DNA of 64,000 nt from assembly GCF_003173755.1 (NCBI RefSeq), contig NZ_CP029553.1, positions 3,744,001 through 3,808,000 on the forward strand, given 5' to 3'. Positions 1 through 9,383 of the stretch are shown here, piece after piece. The stretch's first letter is position 1. Each line of letters opens with the position of its first letter. The DNA is from Methylobacterium terrae. Lineage in GTDB: Bacteria > Pseudomonadota > Alphaproteobacteria > Rhizobiales > Beijerinckiaceae. A program made the position numbers and the translations under genes. The notes under the pieces were generated by a model, which made no database searches, was not told the origin of the DNA, and was given only the letters and a program-made list of their open reading frames with translations.

Positions 1-379
1 AGCGCGTCGACATCTGGCTCAGGCTGTCATTGGCGCCGACCGTGATGGTGGTGCCGCCGGCCGGCGACCAGCCGGCCGGGCCGCCGGTCACCGGGGCCGC
101 CGCGGCGACGCGGGGCGTCGCCGCCGGCGCGGCGATCGGGCGGCTCGACAGCGGCGCGGCCGCCATCGGGGCCGACAGGGGCCGCGACTGGATCGGCGCC
201 GAGCGCACCGGCGCGGTCAGCGCCTCGCCCTCCGGCAGGCTGCCGGTGGCCCCCGGCTCGCCGCTCGCGCTCGATGAGAACGGGTTCGAGAACGGGTCGA
301 GCCGCACCGCATCGGTGCTGCAGGCGGCCGAGGCGCCCCCGATCAGCCCGATGAGGGCGAAGCGCGACAACGTCCGCAT
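1..379 (-). CDS. LysM-domain lipoprotein, probable M23-type peptidase (5' part only)
   Basis: The gene enters from the left edge, so only about 126 codons are visible. The start is ATG at 379. Residues 1-20 look like a lipoprotein signal: basic MRTLSR, a hydrophobic stretch, then SAAC with Cys-20 as the likely lipidated residue. A long Ala/Pro/Ser-rich linker follows. At about residues 112-126 GGTTITVGANDSLSQM resembles the opening of a LysM peptidoglycan-binding domain. It lies 165 bp downstream of pcm on the same strand, where related alphaproteobacteria carry an NlpD-like LysM/M23 lipoprotein. The M23 domain itself is outside the window, so that part is inferred from position. Confidence 0.75.
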   Translation of the reverse strand, partial: MRTLSRFALIGLIGGASAACSTDAVRLDPFSNPFSSSASGEPGATGSLPEGEALTAPVRSAPIQSRPLSAPMAAAPLSSRPIAAPAATPRVAAAAPVTGGPAGWSPAGGTTITVGANDSLSQMSTR

Positions 380-544
380 CCCCTTGCCTGCCCCGCGATC
401 CCGCATCGACGCACCCGTACATCCACGCAACCCTATGGAGCGGATTCAAAGCGGATTCAGGTTAAGCTTCCGTTGCGGGGCGGCCCTTCGGCTTCACCCT
501 GGGGGCCGGATTCGGGCTTAGGCGAACTAGTTCCGGTCGGCGTG

Positions 545-1237
545 TCAGAGCACGGCCGCCAGGCCGGGGGTCAGCGGTGCGATGCGCAAAGGCGTCTCGC
601 GGACCTGCCGCCACGGGCCGTCGGCCTCCTGCGCGATGGCAACGAGGCGCGGGCCGGCCGGCGTGGCGAGCGCCCCGACGAGGCGGCCGCCCGGGTTCAG
701 CCGGTCGATCAGCGCCGGGGGCAGGTCCCGCAACGCGCCGTTGACGAGGATGCGGTCGAAGGTGCCCGCCTCCTCCGGCGGGGCGCAGCCGTCGGCGAGC
801 CCGACCATCGCGGCGCCGAAGCCGAGGGCGTCGAGGCGCGAGCGGGCGTTGCGGGCGAGCGTGGCGTAGCGTTCCAGGCTCACCACCTCGGCGCACCCCA
901 AGCGCAGCAGCAGGGCCGTGGCGTAGCCCGACCCCGTGCCGATCTCGAGCACCCGCGCGCCCTGGGCGTTGAGCGCCGCCAGCATCGTGGCAATGACGCT
1001 CGGCGCCGTCATGGTCTGGCCGCAGGGCAGCGGCAGGGCGATGTCGCGCCGCGCGAGGTCGCGGAAGGCGAGCGGCGCGAAGGCCTCCCGCGGCACTCGC
1101 TCCATTGCGCCGAGCACCGCCGCGTCGCGCACCCCGCGGGCGCGCAGACCCAGCACGAAGGCCGCGTTCTCGACCGCGCCGGCCGATTCCCCGGCCGGCT
1201 CCGTTCCGGATTCCCCCGCCGGCCGGTCGATGCTCAC
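545..1237 (-). CDS. pcm: Protein-L-isoaspartate O-methyltransferase
   Basis: Repairs damaged proteins by S-adenosylmethionine-dependent methylation of L-isoaspartyl residues. The 230-residue protein carries the family signature VLEIGTGSGYAT (SAM motif I), preceded by the substrate-side segment LPLPCGQTMTAPSVIA. The frame is open far upstream, but the natural start is the GTG at 1237 that overlaps the surE stop (GTGA), giving a length near the family norm of about 210-230. It is cotranscribed with serS and surE on the minus strand. The order surE-pcm is widespread in proteobacteria. Confidence 0.92.
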   Translation of the reverse strand: MSIDRPAGESGTEPAGESAGAVENAAFVLGLRARGVRDAAVLGAMERVPREAFAPLAFRDLARRDIALPLPCGQTMTAPSVIATMLAALNAQGARVLEIGTGSGYATALLLRLGCAEVVSLERYATLARNARSRLDALGFGAAMVGLADGCAPPEEAGTFDRILVNGALRDLPPALIDRLNPGGRLVGALATPAGPRLVAIAQEADGPWRQVRETPLRIAPLTPGLAAVL

Positions 1238-1995
1238 GCGAAGGCCTGGGCGAAGCGCGTCAGCGTCGGCTCGTCGGTGAGGTCGAGGCGCAAGGGGGTG
1301 ATCGAGATGCGGCCCTCGGCGATGGCCTTCAGGTCGGTGCCGTGGCCCGGCTCGAACCGCGCCTTGGCGAAGGCGAGCCAGAAATACGGGTTGCCGCGCC
1401 CGTCGACCCGCTCGTCGATCGAGAGCAGCGCCTGGTTGCGCACCCCTTGCGCCGAGACCGCGATGCCCTTGACGTCGTCGAGCTCGCAATCGGGGAAGTT
1501 CACGTTGACGAGGATCCCGGGCTCGATTCCGACCTCGAGGATCCGCCGCACCACCTTCGCGCCGTGATGGGCGGCGGTGTGCCACTTCACGTTCGCCCGC
1601 CCGCCGATGCCGTAGGCCTGGCTCATGGCGATCGCCTTCACGCCGAGGATCGTCGCCTCCATGGCGCCCGCGATGGTGCCCGAATAGGTCACGTCCTCGG
1701 CGACGTTCTGGCCGCGGTTGACGCCCGACAGCACCAGGTCGGGCCCGTGATCCTTCAGGATGTGGCGGATGCCCATGATGATGCAGTCCGAGGGCGTGCC
1801 CTTCACGGCAAAGCGCTTCTCGCCGGCCTGGCGCAGGCGCAAGGGATCGTTGAGCGACAGCGAGTGCGACACGCCGCTCTGGTCGGTCTCCGGCGCGACG
1901 ACCCAGACGTCGTCCGAGAGTTGCCCAGCGATCTCCTCCAGGCAATTCAGGCCCGGCGCGTGGATGCCGTCGTCGTTGGTGACGAGAATGCGCAT
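1234..1995 (-). CDS. surE: 5'/3'-nucleotidase SurE
   Basis: A survival-protein nucleotidase that dephosphorylates nucleoside monophosphates with a divalent metal. The N-terminus [10 protein letters not shown] supplies the metal-binding Asp-8/Asp-9 pair, and LSGVNRGQNVAEDVTYSGT is the characteristic second motif. The length of 253 residues is typical. I chose the ATG at 1995, which shares a base with the serS stop (TGATG). A GTG one codon upstream (1998) would add one residue. The 3' end overlaps the pcm start, so the three genes appear translationally coupled. Confidence 0.94.
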   Translation of the reverse strand: MRILVTNDDGIHAPGLNCLEEIAGQLSDDVWVVAPETDQSGVSHSLSLNDPLRLRQAGEKRFAVKGTPSDCIIMGIRHILKDHGPDLVLSGVNRGQNVAEDVTYSGTIAGAMEATILGVKAIAMSQAYGIGGRANVKWHTAAHHGAKVVRRILEVGIEPGILVNVNFPDCELDDVKGIAVSAQGVRNQALLSIDERVDGRGNPYFWLAFAKARFEPGHGTDLKAIAEGRISITPLRLDLTDEPTLTRFAQAFA

Positions 1996-3311
1996 CACCG
2001 GTGTCCTTCGATGCGGGTGAGGCCGCCCATGTAGGGCGCGAGGGCCGACGGGATCGCGATGCTGCCGTCGGGGTTCTGGTAGTTCTCCATCACGGCGATC
2101 AGCGCGCGGCCGACCGCGACGCCCGAGCCGTTGAGGGTGTGGACGTATTGGACGCCCTTGCCCTCCTTCGGGCGGTAGCGCGCCTCCATCCGGCGGGCCT
2201 GGAAGTCGCCGCAGACCGAGCAGGACGAGATCTCGCGATAGGTCTTCTGGCCGGGCAGCCAGGCCTCGATGTCGTAGGTCTTGGTCGAGGCGAAGCCCAT
2301 GTCGCCGGTGCAGAGCGTGACGACCCGGAACGGGATGTCGAGGCGCTTCAGCACGGCCTCGGCGCAGGCCAGCATCCGCTCGTGCTCCTCGGCCGAGCGC
2401 TCGGGCGCGGTGACCGAGACGAGTTCCACCTTGCTGAACTGGTGCTGGCGCAGCATGCCGCGGGTGTCGCGCCCCGCCGCCCCGGCCTCGGCCCGGAAGC
2501 AGGGGGTGAGCGCGGTGAAGCGCAAGGGCAGCTCGTCCTCGGCGAGGATCGATTCGCGCACGAGATTGGTGAGCGGGACCTCCGCCGTCGGGATCAGCCA
2601 GCGGTTCGGCGCGCCGCTCTCCTGGGCGATCTCGGGCGAGCCCTGGACCGCCGCGAACTGGTCGTCGCGGAACTTCGGCAGCTGCGCCGTGCCGAACATC
2701 GCCTCGTCGCGCACCAGCAGCGGCGGCACCACCTCGGTGTAGCCGTGCTCAGCCACGTGCAGGTCGAGCATGAACTGGCCGAGCGCCCGCTCCAGCCGGG
2801 CGACCTGGCCCTTCAGCACCACGAAGCGCGAGCCGGACAGCTTCGCCGCGGTCTCGAAATCCATCAGGCCCATGGCCTCGCCGAGCTCGAAGTGCTGGCG
2901 GCCCTCCTGCGCCAGGCCCCGCCCCTCGAAGCGGCTCCTCTCGACGTTGTCGTGCTCGTCGCGGCCCTCCGGCACGTCGGGGCCGGGAACGTTGGGGATC
3001 GCCGACAGGCGCTCGGCGAGCGCCCTGGCGGCGGCGTCGGCCGCCGCGTCGAGGGCGGGCGCTTCCTCCTTCAGGCGCGCGACCTCGGCCATCAGGCCTT
3101 GCGCCCGCGCCTCGTCCTTCGCCTTCTTGGCCGCGCCGATCTCCTTCGACAGGGCGTTGCGCCGCTCCTGCGCGCCCTGCGCCGCCGAGATCGCGGCCTT
3201 GCGCGCGTCGTCGAGGGCGACCAGCTCGGCGGAGAGCGGCTCCAGCCCGCGGCTCGTCAGGCCCTTGTCGAAGGCGGCCGGGTTGTCGCGGATGGCCCGG
3301 ATGTCGTGCAT
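1995..3311 (-). CDS. serS: Seryl-tRNA synthetase
   Basis: Charges tRNA-Ser (and tRNA-Sec where present). The 438-residue protein starts [11 protein letters not shown] and has the long N-terminal coiled-coil arm at about residues 30-110. Class II motif 2 is visible as [26 protein letters not shown] residues, and motif 3 as [18 protein letters not shown]. The frame is open to 3350, but ATG 3311 matches the family N-terminus. It heads the minus-strand run serS-surE-pcm. In many Rhizobiales this run continues directly from tatABC, whereas here it is divergent from argS across a 1.5-kb gap. Confidence 0.95.
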   Translation of the reverse strand: MHDIRAIRDNPAAFDKGLTSRGLEPLSAELVALDDARKAAISAAQGAQERRNALSKEIGAAKKAKDEARAQGLMAEVARLKEEAPALDAAADAAARALAERLSAIPNVPGPDVPEGRDEHDNVERSRFEGRGLAQEGRQHFELGEAMGLMDFETAAKLSGSRFVVLKGQVARLERALGQFMLDLHVAEHGYTEVVPPLLVRDEAMFGTAQLPKFRDDQFAAVQGSPEIAQESGAPNRWLIPTAEVPLTNLVRESILAEDELPLRFTALTPCFRAEAGAAGRDTRGMLRQHQFSKVELVSVTAPERSAEEHERMLACAEAVLKRLDIPFRVVTLCTGDMGFASTKTYDIEAWLPGQKTYREISSCSVCGDFQARRMEARYRPKEGKGVQYVHTLNGSGVAVGRALIAVMENYQNPDGSIAIPSALAPYMGGLTRIEGHR

Positions 3312-3398
3312 GGCGCGGTCCGAATCGTTCTCTTCAGAGGGCCGGCGCATCCGGCCGGTGACGCCACGACGCTTTGCAGCATCGGCCCTGCGGCGACA

Positions 3399-3418
3399 AG
3401 GGAGGAGCTTGCCTCCCT
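3399..3418 (-). promoter_or_regulatory. Perfect hairpin in the serS upstream region
   Basis: Seven-base arms AGGGAGG and CCTCCCT enclose a 6-nt loop, about 90 bp upstream of the serS start codon. There is no T-run, so a simple intrinsic terminator is unlikely. It could be a leader structure of serS or the remnant of a rearranged boundary. Only the inverted repeat is directly seen. Confidence 0.45.
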
Positions 3419-3720
3419 CTCACGTGAAGATGTTGATCCGGACTGCGTTCGTGGTGTGCAACTCCTTGGCGGGACGTGCAGTTTCGCTTTGCCCATCGGG
3501 ACGGGCCGGTGAGTGCGGGTATGGCTTTCGCCGGCATGCGCGGTCCCGGATCGCGGAAGTCGAGATCGTTCGACACTCGCTGGAAACCGGCTCGCGACCG
3601 TGCGTCTTGATCGCTGCTCCCCGGCAGCCCGCCCTGAGTGCATGATTAAGCAGGATGCTGCATACGGCTGTTCACGGGCCACACGTTTCCTGGGCGGTAA
3701 CCATGTAAAATAATTGGACG

Positions 3721-3884
3721 ATAGGCCGATAGAGCCTATATATTCGCTAGTGAGGGCCGCGGTGGCAGCCGCGACCCTCGTTAGGCGACTTGCTAGGCCG
3801 CTACCAGAGCCCGATCGTGATGGTCAGAGACCATCCGGTCGGGTTTTTGGCAACGATGACGGTGATCATCGGAAATCCGATCAC
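3721..3884. other. Cluster of four inverted repeats, possible structured RNA
   Basis: Within 164 bp there are four stems. ATAGGC/GCCTAT (3721-3739) has a 7-nt loop. GAGGG-CGCGG/CCGCG-CCCTC (3752-3779) has one mismatch. GATGGTC/GACCATC (3819-3835) has an AGA loop and a TTTTT run at 3844-3848. GTGAT-CGG/CCG-ATCAC (3862-3884) has a three-base bulge. The third resembles a weak intrinsic terminator on the plus strand. I recognise no known RNA family, so the RNA interpretation is inference. Confidence 0.35.
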
Positions 3885-4275
3885 TCCGCTCACCTCCCTT
3901 CCAGCCATACCTGCTCAGCCCTTGCGGGTTTCGGTGGCGGTCGGCAATCTCCGCCACAAGCCCCGCTCGCCACGGAGCTTTCGCGACTGGAAGGTGTCGC
4001 CTGTGGATATAATAGTCGCCTCTGCGTCTGCATCAAGTCTCAAATCGAAAAAATCTCGTTACAGACACTTTTGTCGAGCGTTAACTATTGTGTCGGTAAA
4101 GAATACATTTGCTAATCAAGTCTTAACCTTCAGGAACTTCGGGTATCTAAAGCTTCTGCGATGGGATGATGTGATGCGCGTCATCCACGCGTGTTGTCGG
4201 GCATTTCATGCAAGTTGCAGCTCTTCGGAAGAAGGAAAGGAGGCTTAGAAAATTGACATCTGTGAACGGGCATAT

Positions 4276-4308
4276 GGAAATCGGTATCTATGTTTAAAAT
4301 AGATTTCC
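4276..4308. repeat. AT-rich inverted repeat
   Basis: GGAAATC (4276-4282) and GATTTCC (4302-4308) are perfect arms, with an additional TCTAT/ATAGA pairing inside. It sits in the most AT-rich part of the serS-argS gap. Its function is unknown; it could be an operator or an RNA hairpin. Confidence 0.4.
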
Positions 4309-4824
4309 ATTTTATCGACGACTAACTAAAAAATACATTTTGTTCTGATAATTTAGCATATGTCTACAAAATTTTTAAGTTATATATAGTTCGAAATTTC
4401 CAATGATACGCCATTTTTGTTTGGAAAATAGACATCGATCAAGGCAAATATTCCGAATGTGCGGTTTGTATCCTCTACGTAGCGTACTCTCCGGCCCAGT
4501 AATTTCGTAACGAATTATAGGAATGATTGCGTCGCCTCGGTGAAAATTCCCGATACGCCTATGCCGGATTCGAACAGCGCAGAGTGCCAGAATACGGGTG
4601 TGAAAGGCATGCTCATCGTCGCACGGCACCACGTTCACGAGCGATCGTTGCCTCCTCGCTTACTCCCCCGACGGTAACGGCTGACGTTCTCCGGCTGAAG
4701 GCATGCGTGCTGATCCCCCACCAGCCCCGCTTGCAGCCGCCCGCCCCGGCGTGAGAAGAGCCCGGCGCGACGGCGGCGGCCTCGCGGTCGCCTCCGGCCC
4801 GAACTTTGCAGAACTGGTCAACGC

Positions 4825-6582
4825 ATGAACATCTTCGCCGCCTTCGAGGCCCGCATCGGCGAGGCGCTCGAGACGCTCACCCGCGCCGGCACCCTGCCGG
4901 AGGGGCTGGACCGCGCCCGCGTCGTGGTGGAGCCGCCGCGCGATTCGAGCCACGGCGACCTCGCCACCAACGCCGCCCTGGTGCTGGCGAAGGAGGCGCG
5001 GACCAACCCGAAGGCCCTGGCCGAGGCGCTGGCGGCCGACCTGCGCACCGATCCCCGCGTCACGGAAGCGAGCGTCGCCGGGCCGGGCTTCATCAACCTG
5101 CGGCTCGACCCCGCGGTCTACGGCGAGGTGGTGCGGGCGGCCCTGCGCGAGGGCGACGCCTACGGCCGCGGCGCCGCGGTTCCGGGCGGCGTCAACGTCG
5201 AGTACGTCTCGGCCAACCCGACCGGGCCGATGCATGTCGGCCACGGCCGCGGTGCGGTGTTCGGCGACGCGCTGGCGAACCTCCTGGTCGCCGCCGGCCG
5301 GGACGTGACGCGCGAGTACTACATCAACGATGCCGGCGCCCAGGTCGACGTGCTCGCCCGCTCGGCCTTCCTGCGCTACCGCGAGGCGCTCGGCGAGACG
5401 GTGACGATCCCGGAGGGCCTCTATCCGGGCGACTACCTCGTGCCCGTCGGCGAGGCGCTGAAGGACCGTTACGGCGACGCCCTCCTCGCCAAGCCCGAAG
5501 CCGAGTGGCTCGCGCCGGTGCGCGACTTCGCCATCGACAGCATGATGGACCGGATCCGCGAGGACCTGGCGGCCATCGGCATCCACCACGACGTGTTCTT
5601 CTCCGAGCGGACCCTGCAGGGCGGCGGCAACGGCGGCGCGGTCGCGGCCCTGATCGCGGACCTGCGCGCGAAGGGTCTCGTCTACGAGGGCCGGCTGCCG
5701 CCGCCGAAGGGCCAGCTGCCCGAGGATTGGGAGGACCGCGAGCAGACCCTGTTCCGCGCGACCGCATTCGGCGACGACATCGACCGGCCGCTGCTGAAGT
5801 CCGACGGCAGCTTCACCTACTTCGCCTCCGACATCGCCTATCACCGCTCGAAGGTCGAGCGCGGCGCGGTCGAGCTGATCGACGTGCTCGGCGCCGACCA
5901 CGGCGGCTACGTCAAGCGCATGCAGGCCGCCGTGAAGGCGGTCTCGGACGGGCGTGCCGCCCTCGACGTCAAGCTGTGCCAGCTCGTGCGCCTGCTGCGC
6001 GGCGGCGAGCCGGTGAAGATGTCGAAGCGGGCGGGCGAGTTCGTCACCCTGCGCGAGGTGATCGACGAGGTCGGGCGCGACCCCGTGCGGTTCATGATGC
6101 TGTACCGGAAGAACGACGCCACCCTCGATTTCGACCTCGCCAAGGTGGTCGAGCAGTCGAAGGACAACCCGGTCTTCTACGTGCAGTACGCCCATGCCCG
6201 GGCGGCCTCGGTGTTCCGGCAGGCCCGCGAGGCCTTTCCCGACCTCGACCTGTCGCCGGCCGCACTCGCCGAGGCCGACCTCTCGGGCCTGACCGACCCG
6301 GGCGAGCTCGAGATCATGCGCGGGATCGCCCAGGTCCCCCGGGTGATCGAGGCGGCCGCCGCCGCTCACGAGCCGCACCGCCTGGCCTTCCACCTCTATG
6401 AGCTGGCCAGCGCGTTCCACAGTTTCTGGAACAAGGGCAAAGACTTGCCGCAATTACGGTTTGTTAATCAAACCGACAGAAAGTCCACCGAGGCGAGGCT
6501 GGCCCTCGTCGCCGCCCTCAAGGGCGTGGTTGCGGCCAATCTCGGGATCCTCGGCGTCGGCGCACCCGACGAGATGCGCTGA
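4825..6582 (+). CDS. argS: Arginyl-tRNA synthetase
   Basis: A class I aminoacyl-tRNA synthetase charging tRNA-Arg. The 585-residue length is standard. The HIGH-type signature is HVGH at residues 137-140 (within [10 protein letters not shown]), and the second signature is KMSK at 398-401 followed by RAGEFVTL. The N-terminal Add1-like and C-terminal anticodon-binding regions (about 450-585) are present. ATG 4825 gives the usual [11 protein letters not shown] opening. It is followed by a SPOR protein, nagZ, scpA and scpB, the normal alphaproteobacterial order. Confidence 0.96.
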   Translation: MNIFAAFEARIGEALETLTRAGTLPEGLDRARVVVEPPRDSSHGDLATNAALVLAKEARTNPKALAEALAADLRTDPRVTEASVAGPGFINLRLDPAVYGEVVRAALREGDAYGRGAAVPGGVNVEYVSANPTGPMHVGHGRGAVFGDALANLLVAAGRDVTREYYINDAGAQVDVLARSAFLRYREALGETVTIPEGLYPGDYLVPVGEALKDRYGDALLAKPEAEWLAPVRDFAIDSMMDRIREDLAAIGIHHDVFFSERTLQGGGNGGAVAALIADLRAKGLVYEGRLPPPKGQLPEDWEDREQTLFRATAFGDDIDRPLLKSDGSFTYFASDIAYHRSKVERGAVELIDVLGADHGGYVKRMQAAVKAVSDGRAALDVKLCQLVRLLRGGEPVKMSKRAGEFVTLREVIDEVGRDPVRFMMLYRKNDATLDFDLAKVVEQSKDNPVFYVQYAHARAASVFRQAREAFPDLDLSPAALAEADLSGLTDPGELEIMRGIAQVPRVIEAAAAAHEPHRLAFHLYELASAFHSFWNKGKDLPQLRFVNQTDRKSTEARLALVAALKGVVAANLGILGVGAPDEMR

Positions 6583-6761
6583 GGCTTCGCACCGGGATCG
6601 GAGCGCGACCGGACGTCGCGGGCTGCCCTCGCGGGCGGTCGCGGCGGGACGGAGGCGTGGGATCTGACGGCCGCCTTTCCCATATCGGGACGGGCGGCCG
6701 GTGTCGCCGGCCGGCTTCGAGCGCGGTGAGGTGACGCGAGGGCGAACAGGATGGTGCTGCC

Positions 6762-8147
6762 ATGACGACGAATGCTTCCCGGGTTCCCGTCGATTACGAC
6801 GGCTACGAGCAGGATCGGCAGCCGGTGCAGTCTCGTGCGGATCTCGCCCGTCCGGGTTCGCGTCCCGATCCCCTCGCCGAACTCGCCCGCATCGTCGGCC
6901 AGGACGATCCGTTCCGCGCCCTGCTCGAGGCCAAGGAGGCCAAGGAGGCGAGCCGCACCGCGGAGCCGCGCGGCGGCCGCGTCGAGCCGGTGATGCCGAG
7001 CTACGGCGACGGGCAGGCGGCCGAGGGCGGCCTGTCGGCGAACCGCGGCGAGCCGAGCCTCGGCGCGCCCGGCCCGGCCCCGGCCCACACGCCGGAGGCC
7101 GCCTTCAACCAGTACCTCGCCGCGGTCGAGCGCGAGACCGTCGCCGAGCCGGCCCCGGCGATGCCGGAGGCGGATCACGTCCGGGCGGCCGAGCCGCGCC
7201 CGCGAGGCCGCCGGCGCATCGCCCTCGTCGGCACGGCGCTCGGCATCGTCGCCGCCTCGATCGGCGGCGCGCTGACCTGGAAGGCCTTCCATCACGGCCG
7301 CTCCGGCGCCCCGATCCTGGTGATGGCCGACCAGGCGCCCCTGAAGGTGGCGCCCCAGAATGCCGGCGGCGTCGAGATCCCGGACCAGAACAAGCAGATC
7401 TACGAGCGCGGCACGACGGCCAACGCCAAGGACGGGCAGATCCGCATCGTCAACCGCGAGGAGCAGCCCCTCGACGTCAAGCAGGCGGCCCGCTCCCTCG
7501 CCGCCGAGGCCGGCTCCGCCGCGACGCCTGCCGCACCGGGCAACGCCCTCACCGAGTCCCTCGGCGAGCCGCGGAAGGTGCGCACCGTCTCGGTCCGGCC
7601 CGAGCCGTCGCCGGCCGAGGCCCAGCGCGCCGCCCAGGCCGCCGCCCAAAATGCCGCCGCCCAGCAGCAGGCCGCGGCGTCGCCTGTCCCGACCATGACC
7701 CTGCCGACCGAGGCGACCGGCTCGACCCCGGCGCCGGTCACGCCGCGCAGCACGCGGGTGGCGTCGACCGCCCCGGCCCAGACCCCGGTTCCGGAAACCC
7801 CGGCGCCGGTCGCCGAGGCGCCCCGGTCCCGATCGGTCCAGCGCGTCGCCTCCGCCGAGCCGCCGGTCACCACCCAGGCGGTGCCGACGCCCCAGGCGCC
7901 GGTCGGCGGGTTCTCGGTGCAGCTCTCGGTGCGCGCCACCGAGAAGGAGGCCGAGGTCGCGTTCCGCCAGGCCCAGGAGCGCTACGGCGCCGTGCTCGGC
8001 GGCCAGTCGCCGCTGATCCGCCAGGCCGAGGTCAACGGCAAGTCGATCTACCGCGTGCGCGTCGGGCCGATGGCGAAGGAGAGCGCCGACGGCCTGTGCG
8101 GCAAGCTCAAGGCCGCGGGCGCCGCCTGCTTCGTCGCCAAGAACTGA
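6762..8147 (+). CDS. SPOR-domain membrane protein
   Basis: A predicted inner-membrane protein with a periplasmic peptidoglycan-binding SPOR domain. Such proteins bind denuded glycan at division sites. The cytoplasmic N-terminus (1-150) is charged and low-complexity. A single membrane segment lies at about 151-171 (RIALVGTALGIVAASIGGAL). A long Ala/Pro/Gln-rich periplasmic linker leads to a C-terminal SPOR domain at about 380-461 (GGFSVQLSVRATEKEAE through VGPMAKESADGLC). It sits between argS and nagZ, a conserved arrangement in Rhizobiales that supports a cell-wall role. Confidence 0.88.
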   Translation: MTTNASRVPVDYDGYEQDRQPVQSRADLARPGSRPDPLAELARIVGQDDPFRALLEAKEAKEASRTAEPRGGRVEPVMPSYGDGQAAEGGLSANRGEPSLGAPGPAPAHTPEAAFNQYLAAVERETVAEPAPAMPEADHVRAAEPRPRGRRRIALVGTALGIVAASIGGALTWKAFHHGRSGAPILVMADQAPLKVAPQNAGGVEIPDQNKQIYERGTTANAKDGQIRIVNREEQPLDVKQAARSLAAEAGSAATPAAPGNALTESLGEPRKVRTVSVRPEPSPAEAQRAAQAAAQNAAAQQQAAASPVPTMTLPTEATGSTPAPVTPRSTRVASTAPAQTPVPETPAPVAEAPRSRSVQRVASAEPPVTTQAVPTPQAPVGGFSVQLSVRATEKEAEVAFRQAQERYGAVLGGQSPLIRQAEVNGKSIYRVRVGPMAKESADGLCGKLKAAGAACFVAKN

Positions 8148-8362
8148 CGAAGGCGACGCCGACGAAGACGACCCGGTTTCGGCCGCGATTTCGCCCCGCG
8201 ACGCCCGGCGGCTGTGGCGCACCGCCGACAGTCGCGGGCCGGCGAATCACGTAAAGAGAATCGCTCTTTCTTCGCTTGCGAACCCCGTTCATCGGTGCCG
8301 TGATGTGCACCGGGCGGGAGCGCGCGACCGTCTCGCCCCTCCAACGACGAGAAACGCCGTCG

Positions 8363-9373
8363 ATGACCCTCGCCCTGATCCTCGGCTGCGCCGGTCCCGC
8401 TCTGAGCCCCGAGGAGGCCGCCTTCTTCCGCGACGTGCGGCCCTGGGGCTTCATCCTGTTCAAGCGCAACGTCGAGACGCCCGAGCAGGTGCGTGCCCTG
8501 ACGGCGTCCCTGCGCGAGACCGTCGGCCGCGCCGACGCCCCGATCCTGATCGACCAGGAGGGCGGCCGGGTGCAGCGCATGACGCGGCCGCACTGGCACG
8601 CCTACCCGTCCGGCCGGGCCTATTTCCGCGCCGGCGGCCCCGAGGGCGGGCCGGCCCTCGCCGGGCTCGGCGCCCGCCTGATGGCGCACGACCTGGCGGC
8701 GGTCGGCATCAACGTCGATTGCGCGCCGGTCCTCGACGTCCCGGTGCCGGGCGCCCACGACGTGATCGGCGACCGGGCCTACGGCACCGAGCCGGCCGTG
8801 GTCGCGGCGTTCGGCCGGGCGGTGGCCGAGGGCCTGATGGCCGGCGGCGTCCTGCCGGTGATGAAGCACGTGCCCGGCCACGGCCGCGCCGGCGCCGACA
8901 GCCACCACGCCCTGCCGGTGGTCGAGGCGAGCCTCGCCGAACTGGAGGCGCACGACTTCGGGCCGTTCCGGGCGCTCGCCGACCTGCCGATGGCGATGTC
9001 GGCCCACGTGGTGTTCCGCGCCCTCGACCCGGAGAACCCGGCGACGACCTCCGCGACGGTGATCCGGGAGATCGTGCGCGGCCGCATCGGCTTCGACGGC
9101 CTGCTGATGACCGACGACCTGTCGATGAACGCCCTCTCGGGCGGTTTTCGCGATCGTACCGCCGCCGCCTTCCGGGCCGGCTGCGACGTCGGCCTGCACT
9201 GCAACGGCGTCCGGGCCGAGATGGAGGAGGTCGCGGCGGCGGCCCCCGTGCTGGTCGGCGACCCCTTGCGCCGCGCCGAGGCGGCGCTCGCCCGCCTGAG
9301 CCCGGCGCCCGCCGCCTTCGACCCGGCCGAGGCCCGCGCCCGCCTCGATGCCGGGCTCGCCGCCGCGGCCTGA
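8363..9373 (+). CDS. nagZ: Beta-N-acetylhexosaminidase (glycoside hydrolase family 3)
   Basis: Removes terminal N-acetylglucosamine from muropeptides during peptidoglycan recycling in the cytoplasm. The 336-residue protein has the NagZ hallmarks: NVDCAPVLDVP, then KHVPGHGRAGADSH carrying the catalytic His loop, and LLMTDDLSMNALSG carrying the catalytic Asp. The frame is open from 8276, but ATG 8363 begins MTLALILGCAG as in the family. It ends 10 bp before scpA, suggesting cotranscription with the condensin genes. Confidence 0.94.
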   Translation: MTLALILGCAGPALSPEEAAFFRDVRPWGFILFKRNVETPEQVRALTASLRETVGRADAPILIDQEGGRVQRMTRPHWHAYPSGRAYFRAGGPEGGPALAGLGARLMAHDLAAVGINVDCAPVLDVPVPGAHDVIGDRAYGTEPAVVAAFGRAVAEGLMAGGVLPVMKHVPGHGRAGADSHHALPVVEASLAELEAHDFGPFRALADLPMAMSAHVVFRALDPENPATTSATVIREIVRGRIGFDGLLMTDDLSMNALSGGFRDRTAAAFRAGCDVGLHCNGVRAEMEEVAAAAPVLVGDPLRRAEAALARLSPAPAAFDPAEARARLDAGLAAAA

Positions 9374-9383
9374 CCCTGCAGGC

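Larger units (their letters stand above)
3312..4824. other. 1.5-kb AT-richer, hairpin-dense stretch without a convincing gene
   Basis: The DNA between divergent serS and argS loses the very high GC of the window, most clearly at about 4020-4640 where A/T runs dominate. The open frames here (for example 3790-4248 plus and 4375-4638 minus) have no recognisable family, no good ribosome-binding site and unusual composition, so I do not call them. Several inverted repeats cluster at 3721-3739, 3752-3779, 3819-3835, 3862-3884 and 4276-4308. One near-consensus DnaA box (TGTGGATAT) lies at 4002-4010. Possibilities are a horizontally acquired remnant, a structured RNA or the scar of a rearrangement. 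Confidence 0.6.

Noticed and set aside
4253..4280. Sigma70-like promoter (TTGACA, then TATGGA)
   Set aside because: The spacer is only 14 bp and no gene follows closely on that strand.
4002..4320. Possible replication origin (DnaA box-like TGTGGATAT, AT-rich region)
   Set aside because: Only one near-consensus box; the others (near 4181 and 4312) have two mismatches. No typical origin neighbours such as dnaA, parAB, gidA or hemE.
3790..4638. Open frames in the AT-rich gap (plus 3790-4248, minus 4375-4638)
   Set aside because: No family signature, no convincing ribosome-binding site, unusual composition; frames arise easily in low-GC DNA without selection.
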